This document shows positions 1-5,109 of a stretch of 5,109 nucleotides of DNA, piece after piece. The translations under genes and the position numbers were made by a program. The notes beneath the pieces are model-generated. The model saw only the letters and a program-made list of their open reading frames with translations, searched no databases and was not told the origin of the DNA. This DNA is from Planctomycetota bacterium (GTDB taxonomy: Bacteria > Planctomycetota > Phycisphaerae > WQYP01): assembly GCA_021828925.1 (NCBI GenBank), contig JAJZCT010000283.1, forward strand, positions 1 to 5,109, given 5' to 3'. Positions within the stretch are counted from its first letter, which is position 1; each line of letters begins with the position of its first letter.

Positions 1-1
1 T

Positions 2-5
2 GGAG
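2..5 (+). promoter_or_regulatory. Ribosome binding site of the UDP-glucose dehydrogenase gene
   Basis: GGAG lies five bases before the ATG at position 11. The promoter is outside the window. Confidence 0.6.
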
Positions 6-10
6 CTTTT

Positions 11-1360
11 ATGAAAATCGCGGTTATCGGATGTGGGTATGTCGGCTTGGTCAGTGGCACGTGTTTGGCGGCCCTGGGTCATAAGATCATCGGCGTAGAT
101 GTGGACACCAAGCGCGTCGCGGGGCTGTCTCAGGGCAAGGTTCCCATTTATGAGCCGGGCTTATCGGAATTAATTTTAGCGGAAGCTTCCTCCGGCCGGC
201 TAAGCTTTACTACGGATATCGCGGCGGCGATTAAAGAATCGCAGGGCGTGTTTATCGCGGTAGGCACGCCGCCATCCCCCAAGGGCGGCGCGGACCTGAG
301 CATGTTATTTGCCGCGGTGGAAGATGTTCTCAAGCATGCCAACGGGCCTAAAACGCTGGTCATTAAAAGCACGGTTCCACCGGGTACCGGAGAACTTGTC
401 GCTCAGCAGGTGGCCAAAAGTCCGCACCGCATTGAAGTGGTCAACAATCCGGAATTTTTGCGCGAAGGCACAGCGATTCAGGACTTCATGCAGCCCGACC
501 GCATTGTCTTCGGTGCCAATTCCAATGCCGGCATGGAAGTTCTGCGGGAAATTTATCAACCGCTCATTGACCGCGGCTATGCCATTTTCTCCATGAGTCG
601 GCAAAGCGCGGAATTAACTAAATTCGCCTCCAACGCGATGCTGGCGGTGCGCATCAGCTTTATTAATGAGCTTTCCCAGTTGGCGCTGGCCATCGGGGCG
701 GATATTGAATCGGTGCGGGTGGGCATCGGCACGGACAAGCGCATCGGGCCATCCTTTTTAAAAGCGGGCGTGGGTTATGGCGGATCATGCTTTCCTAAAG
801 ATGTCGCTGCCTTGGTGCACCAGATGCAGGAATTTGGCTTGGAGCCGCATTTGTTAAGCGGTGTTGAAAAAGCCAACGCCCGACAGAAAAAAGCCTTTGC
901 TACACGTATTATCAAGGCTCTGGCCGGCGTAACGGAACCGCAGGTAGCTATCTGGGGTTTAGCCTTTAAGGCCGACACGGATGATATGCGTGAAGCCCCC
1001 AGCATTGAAGTTATTCACGCCCTGCTGGCCGCCGGGATAAACGTTCGGGTGTATGATCCGCAGGCCATGGAAAACGCCCGGCGCACACTCGGCGATAAAG
1101 TAACATGGGCCAATAGCGTAGATGATTGCTCGCGCGGTGCGGATGCTGTGGCCGTTGTTACCGACTGGTCGGTATTTATCACCCAGAACTGGCCGCACAT
1201 TGCCTCCTTGATGCGCGGCAAATATGTCTTTGACGGGCGAAATTGCCTCGGCAGCACCAAAGTTCTGGCCGCCGGATTGATTTATCGCGCCATCGGCCGT
1301 CCGGAATTAATGCCCGGCGCCGGCAAGCCCGGAGCCATGGGCGTGGTATCGGCGGGGTAA
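11..1360 (+). CDS. ugd: UDP-glucose 6-dehydrogenase (UDP-glucose/GDP-mannose dehydrogenase family), complete
   Basis: This cytoplasmic enzyme oxidises UDP-glucose to UDP-glucuronate in two NAD+-dependent steps, supplying uronic acid for exopolysaccharide, capsule, envelope sugars or glucuronosyl lipids. The 449-residue protein opens with a Rossmann motif, GCGYVGL, at residues 7-13, followed by an acidic residue after the second strand (GVDVD, 28-32). It has the substrate motif NPEFLREG (146-153), the linker-helix ELTKFASN with K204 and N208, and the catalytic cysteine C260 in GGSCFPKD (257-264). These fall at the same numbers as in the Streptococcus pyogenes enzyme as I recall it. The C-terminal UDP-binding domain follows, with GLAFKADTDDMREAPS (316-331) and FDGRN (407-411). 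The ATG is preceded by GGAG at 2-5 with good spacing. The conserved fold ends near residue 430 (AIGR). The last 19 residues are a Gly/Pro/Ala-rich tail that overlaps the convergent methyltransferase gene. GDP-mannose or UDP-N-acetyl-hexosamine dehydrogenases are relatives, but the sequence fits UDP-glucose best. Confidence 0.93.
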   Translation: MKIAVIGCGYVGLVSGTCLAALGHKIIGVDVDTKRVAGLSQGKVPIYEPGLSELILAEASSGRLSFTTDIAAAIKESQGVFIAVGTPPSPKGGADLSMLFAAVEDVLKHANGPKTLVIKSTVPPGTGELVAQQVAKSPHRIEVVNNPEFLREGTAIQDFMQPDRIVFGANSNAGMEVLREIYQPLIDRGYAIFSMSRQSAELTKFASNAMLAVRISFINELSQLALAIGADIESVRVGIGTDKRIGPSFLKAGVGYGGSCFPKDVAALVHQMQEFGLEPHLLSGVEKANARQKKAFATRIIKALAGVTEPQVAIWGLAFKADTDDMREAPSIEVIHALLAAGINVRVYDPQAMENARRTLGDKVTWANSVDDCSRGADAVAVVTDWSVFITQNWPHIASLMRGKYVFDGRNCLGSTKVLAAGLIYRAIGRPELMPGAGKPGAMGVVSAG

Positions 1361-1974
1361 CGTTGTTTGCCGTTCTGCGCAGCGGCGGATTCGTTGGCTA
1401 TGAGTGTTGCGGTCAGCAAGGCCCCGTCCAACGCGTGGCGCTTCTGAACGACTTGGAAACCGTTGGCCGTGGCCACGCGAAGGGTATCGCGATTAAGGTG
1501 ACAGCCATCGGCGAGTATGCGCCAGGAAGGCGTTAACGCATTTTGCAGCCGGGCAATCCATGGGCTTGTGGCGCGGACATGTTCCAACAGCAACAGCTTT
1601 CCACCGGGTCGCAACACGCGATGAGCTTCCCGGAAGGCCATCGCCGGTTGGGGAATGGTACAGAACGTCAGGGTGGCTACGACCACATCAAAACTTTTGG
1701 ACTGGAACGGCAGGCACTGCGCATCGGCCGCCACCAAGCTCGCCGTACGCGCTCCGAGAATGCGCCGCTTGGCGGCACGGCGGAGCATGGCCTCATCCGG
1801 CTCGGTGAGAACCAGTCGGCAGTTGGTGCGGTAATGAGATAAATTCACCCCGGTTCCGCCACCGATTTCTAAAACTCGGCCCGCAGCCTGGGCCACGAGA
1901 TTCTTCCGCCGCCGGGATAATCCCAGAACTTCCAGTGGAGAAACGGCCAAATCATAAAACCATGGCCACGCCAT
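1282..1974 (-). CDS. Class I SAM-dependent methyltransferase (METTL7/UbiE-like, Methyltransf_11 type)
   Basis: With the ATG at 1974 this is a 230-residue protein with one Rossmann-type methyltransferase domain. Motif I is VLEIGGGTG (34-42). The acidic residue expected to bind the SAM ribose is in LTEPD (56-60). DAQCLPF (84-90) matches the adenine-binding region, FDVVVATLTFCTI (95-107) is motif II, and LRPGGKLLLLEHV (121-133) is motif III. The later GCHLNRDT (157-164) is typical of the METTL7/UbiE-like group, some of whose members methylate lipids or small thiols; the substrate cannot be read from sequence. The open frame extends to 2208, but that part overlaps the upstream transporter gene and crosses its terminator and has no family similarity. 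An ATG at 2010 sits on the terminator T-run. The chosen ATG follows AAGG (1984-1987) at nine bases. A TATACT at 1989-1994 could be a -10 element, but it has no -35 and would leave almost no leader. The last 25 residues run antisense into the dehydrogenase gene, past the end of the domain. Confidence 0.85.
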   Translation of the reverse strand: MAWPWFYDLAVSPLEVLGLSRRRKNLVAQAAGRVLEIGGGTGVNLSHYRTNCRLVLTEPDEAMLRRAAKRRILGARTASLVAADAQCLPFQSKSFDVVVATLTFCTIPQPAMAFREAHRVLRPGGKLLLLEHVRATSPWIARLQNALTPSWRILADGCHLNRDTLRVATANGFQVVQKRHALDGALLTATLIANESAAAQNGKQRYPADTTPMAPGLPAPGINSGRPMAR

Positions 1975-2010
1975 ATCGCACCGCCTTAAGTATAGCGATG
2001 GCGGGCGCAT

Positions 2011-2043
2011 AAAAGGGGCCAGGCGTGAATCACGTCTGGCCCC
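2011..2043 (-). terminator. Intrinsic terminator downstream of the phosphate transporter gene
   Basis: Read on the minus strand, GGGGCCAG pairs with CTGGCCCC. A single A-C mismatch follows, then CGTG/CACG closes a three-base loop, and TTTT follows the stem directly (2014-2011). It starts about 30 bases after the transporter stop codon at 2075-2077. On the plus strand the mismatch becomes a G-U wobble but no T-run follows, so it should act on minus-strand transcripts. The T-run is short, so some read-through into the methyltransferase gene is possible. Confidence 0.78.
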
Positions 2044-2074
2044 TGGGGAAACTTGCTCCGCTCTCAATAATCCA

Positions 2075-3538
2075 TTACGCCGAGGCACCCGCCGGGGTTC
2101 GCAGGGCTTCGCGGGAAATTTCCTGTGGTGTCGGCTCCCATCCGGATTCCCGGCCCGCTTCTTCCAATGATTTACCCGCGGGTTCTTTGACAAACACGGC
2201 TGTAACAATCACGCCCAGCACCGCCAATCCGGAGGAAAGCAGCAGCGATCCGCAGAACCCCATCGTTGTGCTGATAACGGGGAACAGAAATACTCCGAGA
2301 AAAGCTCCAAACTTGCCCAGGCCAGCCGAAATGCCGTGGCCTGTGGTCCGCAGATTCACCGGATAGAGTTCCGCCGCGAGTATGAACGTGGTCACATTGG
2401 GGCCGAATTCGGTGAAGAAATAGCTGATTCCAAACACCAGAATAAATGGCACAACCATGGTGCTCAATTGCGGTACCAGACCGATAAGGCCAAAGGTTAC
2501 CGCCATCATCGCGAAGCCTAAAATCTGTATAAATTTCCGCCCGAGTTTATCGCAGGTCATGAAAGCTGCCACATAACCAACCACGGCAAAAAGTCCGAAG
2601 ATCAGTACATTCCACGCGGTGCTGGTGAGAATATCGGCGTGCGGGGCCACCTGCTTGATGATCTGCGGCATGCACACGGTATTGCCGTAGTACACATAAT
2701 CCAGCAGGAACCAGGCTCCCGCCGTGCCGATCAGCGTGGGAATATATTTGGATAAAGGTTCTTTAATGACCGTATCACGGCCCGCGGAGCGGGCGATGTT
2801 GTCGGAATAAGCGGCAAGATCCGCGGAAGCCTTGGCCCCCTGCCCCATGGCCCGCGCCTGCCAGCGCGGGGATTCGGGCATGGTGCGCCGCAGCAGAATA
2901 ACCGCCGCCGCCGGTATTGCCCCAATGCCCAAAAGGATGCGCCAAGTCAATTCGTGATTAACGCCCGCCGCCAGCATGGTCAAGGCGATCACCGGGCCGG
3001 CGAGAAAACCCAGGGCCTGGCCGGAGAACACCATGCCTACCATCTTGCCGCGATCGGTGCGGTTGGCGTATTCGCTCATAATCACGGCGGAAAGCGGATA
3101 ATCCCCGCCGATTCCAAAGCCCATGACGGTACGCCAGAGCAGCATGGCGATCGGTCCACCCGCAAAAGCGCTGCCGATAGCGCCAATCGCCATCAGTGCC
3201 GCTTCAATGCCGTAAATCCGCTTGCGACCAAATTTGTCGGCGATGGTTCCAAAGAACAGAGCGCCGAGGAATGTTGCAAACAGAGAAATGGAACCAATCA
3301 AGCCGATCAGAAATGCAAACTCAATTTTCTGATGGGCCGTCGGATGCGCCCCGTACATTTTAGTCATCCACGGCCCGGCGAACAGGGCGATCGCCGTACC
3401 GATGACCGCCAGGTCATAGGCCGAGGTAAAAAATCCCATGCCCGCCGTGATGATGGCCCGCAGGTGAAAGCCGCTGAATTTTACTTCGTTTAGCGCCTCC
3501 GAAACTTCCGCCGCGTGAAGATCATTGTTTATTGCCAT
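2075..3538 (-). CDS. Inorganic phosphate:H+ symporter, MFS phosphate family (PHS, Pho84-like)
   Basis: This is an inner-membrane transporter of 487 residues with about twelve predicted helices and a cytoplasmic loop between helices 6 and 7 (about 219-265, beginning RRTMPESPRW). MFS motif A is GTIADKFGRKRIYG (97-110), with a weaker copy, DKLGRK, in the second half (330-335). The PHS signature GIGGDYPLSAVIMSEYA spans 142-158. Compared with the fungal phosphate transporter structure PiPT (residues as I recall them), the binding residues are present with identical spacing: D42, D146, Y147, Q174, W276, D280, Y284, N381 and K409. This supports proton-coupled phosphate import. FGPNVTTFILAAELYP (378-393) and SAGLGKFGA (404-412) are also typical of the family. 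A soluble tail follows residue 450. The ATG at 3538 has AGGAG eight bases upstream. The gene is divergent from pstB, which agrees with a phosphate role. A different anion as substrate is possible but less likely. Confidence 0.9.
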   Translation of the reverse strand: MAINNDLHAAEVSEALNEVKFSGFHLRAIITAGMGFFTSAYDLAVIGTAIALFAGPWMTKMYGAHPTAHQKIEFAFLIGLIGSISLFATFLGALFFGTIADKFGRKRIYGIEAALMAIGAIGSAFAGGPIAMLLWRTVMGFGIGGDYPLSAVIMSEYANRTDRGKMVGMVFSGQALGFLAGPVIALTMLAAGVNHELTWRILLGIGAIPAAAVILLRRTMPESPRWQARAMGQGAKASADLAAYSDNIARSAGRDTVIKEPLSKYIPTLIGTAGAWFLLDYVYYGNTVCMPQIIKQVAPHADILTSTAWNVLIFGLFAVVGYVAAFMTCDKLGRKFIQILGFAMMAVTFGLIGLVPQLSTMVVPFILVFGISYFFTEFGPNVTTFILAAELYPVNLRTTGHGISAGLGKFGAFLGVFLFPVISTTMGFCGSLLLSSGLAVLGVIVTAVFVKEPAGKSLEEAGRESGWEPTPQEISREALRTPAGASA

Positions 3539-3546
3539 GATAGTGA

Positions 3547-3551
3547 CTCCT
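3547..3551 (-). promoter_or_regulatory. Ribosome binding site of the phosphate symporter gene
   Basis: On the minus strand AGGAG stands eight bases before the ATG at 3538. This fixes the start, which also agrees with where the family's N-terminus begins. Confidence 0.75.
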
Positions 3552-3613
3552 CAAAAACCCGCAGGACCCAGAAACTCCACACGGACTTTCAGAGGACCAA
3601 CGGACCACAACCG

Positions 3614-3642
3614 ATATAACTTTTACGCGATGAATGTTTTAA
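3614..3642 (-). promoter_or_regulatory. Candidate sigma70-type promoter of the phosphate symporter gene
   Basis: On the minus strand, TTAAAA (3637-3642) and TTATAT (3614-3619) are separated by 17 bases. Each has about four of six consensus bases. Transcription would start near 3607, giving a leader of roughly 70 bases that contains four GTCC repeats. The spacing is ideal but the hexamers are weak, so this is only a candidate. Confidence 0.35.
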
Positions 3643-3728
3643 TTCGGATTATTTTGTGTTAGTTTTTGATGAATATGCGTGGCCGACCCAAAAAAGCCGG
3701 CGGTGGCAACAGCTTACAACGGCTAATG

Positions 3729-3950
3729 TTACTGGGTATCCGGTGTGAGGATTTTGAGGTAATGATGGTACGCGTAGACACGATCCCGGCGTTTGCCGGT
3801 GGTTTCGCGCAAAATATCCACGGCCTGCAGAAAATCAATGCTCCGAACTGCTGTGGGCTTGCTGACATTCAATAGCCGACAGACCGACGACAATGTCACG
3901 ATCGGGTGATCCGATAGGTGCCTGTGATTCTTTACCAGGAGTCCATCCAA
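3729..3950 (-). pseudogene. Remnant of a Fic-family protein: C-terminal winged-helix end only
   Basis: This minus-strand frame of 73 codons ends at TAA (3729-3731) and is blocked upstream by TAA at 3951-3953. It has no ATG: the first possible start is TTG at 3950, with no convincing ribosome binding site. From about residue 15 it reads like the C-terminal helix-turn-helix tail of Fic/DOC proteins. HPIVTLSSVCRLLNVSKPTA (15-34) is the winged helix, and the diagnostic wing and terminus RETTGKRRDRVYAY and YLKIL (48-67) match the usual form 'TGRRRNRVY.Y..YLDIL'. Intact relatives are about 350-400 residues and carry the catalytic HPFxxGNGRxxR loop of AMP-transferases. I found no trace of that loop upstream in any minus-strand frame. 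The frame is probably a decayed relic. A small free-standing DNA-binding protein is the less likely alternative. Confidence 0.7.
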
Positions 3951-3954
3951 TTAA

Positions 3955-4043
3955 AGGTAGCCTTACGAGCAGGGCGATTTTTGCCGCTCGTCAGCAGTGA
4001 TGACGGCGTGCCCTGCCCCACGTGCAGTTTCGTAAGGTCACCT
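3955..4043. repeat. 89-nt imperfect inverted-repeat element (possible MITE, REP-like or structured RNA)
   Basis: The outer arms AGGTAGCCTTACGA (3955-3968) and TCGTAAGGTCACCT (4030-4043) pair at 12 of 14 positions. The stem continues without a gap on the left as GCAGGGC (3969-3975), pairing with GCCCTGC (4010-4016). On the right, 13 unpaired bases containing CACGTG separate the two stems (4017-4029). The terminal region holds a further small hairpin, CGTCA/TGACG (3989-3993 with 4001-4005). The left arm can alternatively pair CGAGC with GCTCG (3966-3970 with 3986-3990), so two folds compete. The element starts two bases beyond the TAA that ends the Fic remnant's open frame. No target-site duplication is visible and no T-run follows on either strand, so it is not a standard terminator. 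Confidence 0.55.
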
Positions 4044-4065
4044 GCGGATATTCATTATTATAAAA

Positions 4066-4119
4066 ATATTAGCGTTGCGTTAGCGCTGTGTCATCCAATG
4101 GATAATGTTGCGCTAATAT
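4066..4119. repeat. TTAGCG direct and inverted repeats, candidate operator
   Basis: ATATTAGCG (4066-4074) is matched perfectly by its inverse CGCTAATAT (4111-4119). A second direct copy of TTAGCG lies at 4080-4085, exactly 11 bases after the first at 4069-4074, which is the spacing used by OmpR/PhoB-type regulators. Between the arms is an 11-bp palindrome, ATCCAATGGAT (4093-4103). The arms are too far apart for a strong hairpin, so protein binding is the likelier use. The sequence does not match the enterobacterial Pho box. Confidence 0.4.
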
Positions 4120-4141
4120 GGGCCTTTTCACTGGAAAACCC

Positions 4142-4169
4142 TTGCTCCCGTCCCTACCAATGTCATACT
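4142..4169 (+). promoter_or_regulatory. Candidate pstB promoter with extended -10
   Basis: TTGCTC (4142-4147) and CATACT (4164-4169) are separated by 16 bases, and TG-T directly precedes the -10 hexamer (4161-4163), as in extended -10 promoters. The TGTCAT hexamer overlaps the -10, which resembles one half of a Pho box. The second half-site expected 11 bases away is not conserved. Confidence 0.3.
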
Positions 4170-4196
4170 GTTATCTCACAGGCTTGATGAACTTTT

Positions 4197-4230
4197 GCTT
4201 TGGCGTATGCCGGGCAGACAAGCCAAAAGC
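4197..4230 (+). promoter_or_regulatory. Possible hairpin in the pstB leader
   Basis: GCTTTGGC (4197-4204) pairs with GCCAAAAGC (4222-4230) with one bulged A, around a 17-base loop. It ends 17 bases before the pstB Shine-Dalgarno sequence and has no T-run. It may influence translation or mRNA stability, but it is short enough to be chance. Confidence 0.25.
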
Positions 4231-4247
4231 AGGCGACTGAAAATCGC

Positions 4248-4252
4248 GGAGG
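4248..4252 (+). promoter_or_regulatory. Ribosome binding site of pstB
   Basis: GGAGG lies eight bases before the ATG at 4261. It is a near-perfect Shine-Dalgarno sequence and settles the start despite the unusual N-terminal extension of the protein. Confidence 0.85.
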
Positions 4253-4260
4253 TATTTACC

Positions 4261-5109
4261 ATGACACCGCCAATTACAACTGAGTCCGCTTCACGCTCGC
4301 ACGCTTCGCAACATAACGGTCATGCCGCAAACCCGCCACGCCTGATACCCGTGGCTCGGGATCCGCACGTCAAGCGGCAGGCCATAGAAATTAACAACCT
4401 CGAAGTATTTTACGGCAAAGGCCGGGCGGTTCATGGCGTGAATCTGCACATCGCCCATGGCGAAGTGACCGCGTTCATCGGGCCGTCAGGCTGCGGCAAA
4501 TCAACGATTCTGCGCTGCTTTAACCGTATGAATGATCTGATCCGCCATTGCCAAGTCCGTGGCAGCATCAAAATCCATGGTGCCGATATTTATGACCGCC
4601 GGGTGGATGTGATGGAATTACGCAAACGCACGGGCATGGTATTTCAGAAGCCCAATCCATTTCCCAAAAGCATTTTTGAAAATGTGGCCTATCCGCTGCG
4701 GATTCATGGCATTCGCGGAAAGACAGTGATTGCCGACAAAGTTGAGAAATCTTTACGCGCTGCCGGACTTTGGGACGAGGTAAAAGACCGCCTGCATATT
4801 TCCGCGTTGTCTCTTTCAGGGGGCCAGCAGCAGCGTCTTTGCATTGCCCGGGCCATCGCGGTAGACCCTGAAGTGCTGCTGATGGATGAGCCGTGTTCGG
4901 CGCTTGATCCCATCGCCACGAAAACCATTGAATCGCTGATCAATGAATTAAGCAAAACCATGACCATCGTGATTGTCACGCACAATATGCACCAGGCCGT
5001 GCGCGTGGCCCATCAGACCGCGTTTTTTTATATGGGCAACCTGATTGAAGTCGGTGCCACCGATAAAATCTTCCACAACCCCGAACACCAGCACCCTGAG
5101 GCGGTCAAT
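4261..5109 (+). CDS. pstB: Phosphate ABC transporter ATP-binding protein PstB (3' end cut by the window)
   Basis: PstB is the cytoplasmic ATPase that powers high-affinity phosphate import through PstSCA and takes part in PhoR/PhoU signalling. The 283 visible residues contain Walker A GPSGCGKS (74-81), the PstB-typical CFNRMNDL (86-93), Q-loop Q129 in [16 protein letters not shown] (127-142), signature LSGGQQQR (185-192) followed by LCIARAIA, Walker B VLLMDE (205-210), D-loop SALD (213-216) and H-loop H241 in VTHNM. The pairing of PNPFP and [13 protein letters not shown] marks PstB rather than other importers. The frame is open at 5109 after [13 protein letters not shown]. The family normally ends a few residues later with a YxTGRFG-like tail, so probably fewer than a dozen codons are missing. 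Residues 1-40 form a hydrophilic Ser/His/Pro-rich extension not needed for the fold. No pstA precedes it, so pstB is first in its transcript here or is separated from pstSCA; phoU may follow outside the window. Confidence 0.95.
   Translation, partial: MTPPITTESASRSHASQHNGHAANPPRLIPVARDPHVKRQAIEINNLEVFYGKGRAVHGVNLHIAHGEVTAFIGPSGCGKSTILRCFNRMNDLIRHCQVRGSIKIHGADIYDRRVDVMELRKRTGMVFQKPNPFPKSIFENVAYPLRIHGIRGKTVIADKVEKSLRAAGLWDEVKDRLHISALSLSGGQQQRLCIARAIAVDPEVLLMDEPCSALDPIATKTIESLINELSKTMTIVIVTHNMHQAVRVAHQTAFFYMGNLIEVGATDKIFHNPEHQHPEAVN

Larger units (their letters stand above)
3951..4260. other. Gene-free regulatory stretch upstream of pstB
   Basis: These 310 bases between the Fic remnant and pstB hold no gene I can support. 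In order they contain the 89-nt inverted-repeat element, an AT-rich patch (4051-4070), a cluster of TTAGCG/CGCTAA repeats (4066-4119), two isolated TGTCAT hexamers (4089-4094 and 4161-4166), a weak promoter candidate, and a leader with a possible hairpin and a 17-codon open frame. Confidence 0.6.

Noticed and set aside
1543..1842. Plus-strand frames opposite the methyltransferase gene
   Set aside because: They are antisense to conserved SAM-binding motifs, with no family similarity or ribosome binding site.
1975..2208. N-terminal extension of the methyltransferase frame up to 2208
   Set aside because: It overlaps the end of the symporter gene in another frame, passes through the terminator, and has no domain similarity. 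The ATG at 1974 gives a normal family N-terminus.
2954..3493. 179-codon plus-strand frame inside the symporter gene
   Set aside because: It is antisense to a strongly conserved membrane protein, and its Gln/His/Arg-rich composition is typical of a shadow frame.
3666..3875. Plus-strand frame beginning MNMRGRPKKAGGG, like an AT-hook
   Set aside because: Only the first dozen residues look like an AT-hook; there is no ribosome binding site, and most of the frame is antisense to the recognisable Fic remnant.
3955..4043. Integron attC site
   Set aside because: The size and imperfect pairing fit loosely, but there is no GTTRRRY core site at the expected place and no integrase in the window.
4160..4177. 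Classical Pho box upstream of pstB
   Set aside because: The first half, TGTCATA, matches the enterobacterial consensus, but the second half, TTATCT, matches at only about three positions, so I do not call a Pho box.
3918..4187. Plus-strand 89-codon open frame with a CPTC motif upstream of pstB
   Set aside because: It starts with GTG without a ribosome binding site, resembles no family I know, overlaps the Fic remnant antisense, and runs through the inverted-repeat element and the operator-like repeats.
1..5109. CRISPR array, tRNA, rRNA or insertion sequence
   Set aside because: I saw no regularly spaced repeats, no cloverleaf or rRNA signature, and no transposase-like frame.

Overview
The window is 5.1 kb of ordinary bacterial chromosome of moderate-to-high GC, with three complete protein genes, one gene cut by the right edge, and one gene remnant. 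A Gram-negative bacterium is likely. A planctomycete or another member of the PVC group is possible from the general style of the proteins, but nothing here fixes the taxonomy.

Left part (1-2075): a complete UDP-glucose 6-dehydrogenase gene (+) runs tail-to-tail into a class I SAM-dependent methyltransferase gene (-). The two coding ends overlap by 79 bp, and in both proteins the overlapping residues lie beyond the conserved domain. Upstream of the methyltransferase, and immediately downstream of the next gene, a GC-rich stem followed by TTTT forms a minus-strand intrinsic terminator (2011-2043).

Middle (2075-3538): a complete 487-residue major facilitator transporter (-) of the Pho84-like phosphate:H+ symporter (PHS) family. 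The residues known to hold phosphate in the fungal structure are in place at matching spacing.

Right part (3539-5109): the transporter gene is divergent from pstB (+), the ATPase gene of the high-affinity phosphate ABC importer. pstB is complete at its start, has a strong ribosome binding site, and probably lacks only its last few codons. The 722 bp between the two start codons hold a minus-strand remnant of the C-terminal winged helix of a Fic-family protein, an 89-nt imperfect inverted-repeat element directly beside the broken end of that remnant, a cluster of TTAGCG/CGCTAA repeats, and weak promoter candidates.

The strongest theme is phosphate: a low-affinity-type symporter and the high-affinity Pst ATPase lie back to back. 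Whether the dehydrogenase (a UDP-glucuronate source) and the METTL7/UbiE-like methyltransferase also belong to a phosphate-limitation response is speculation. I did not find a clear novel multi-gene system. The most unusual material is in the divergent intergenic region.
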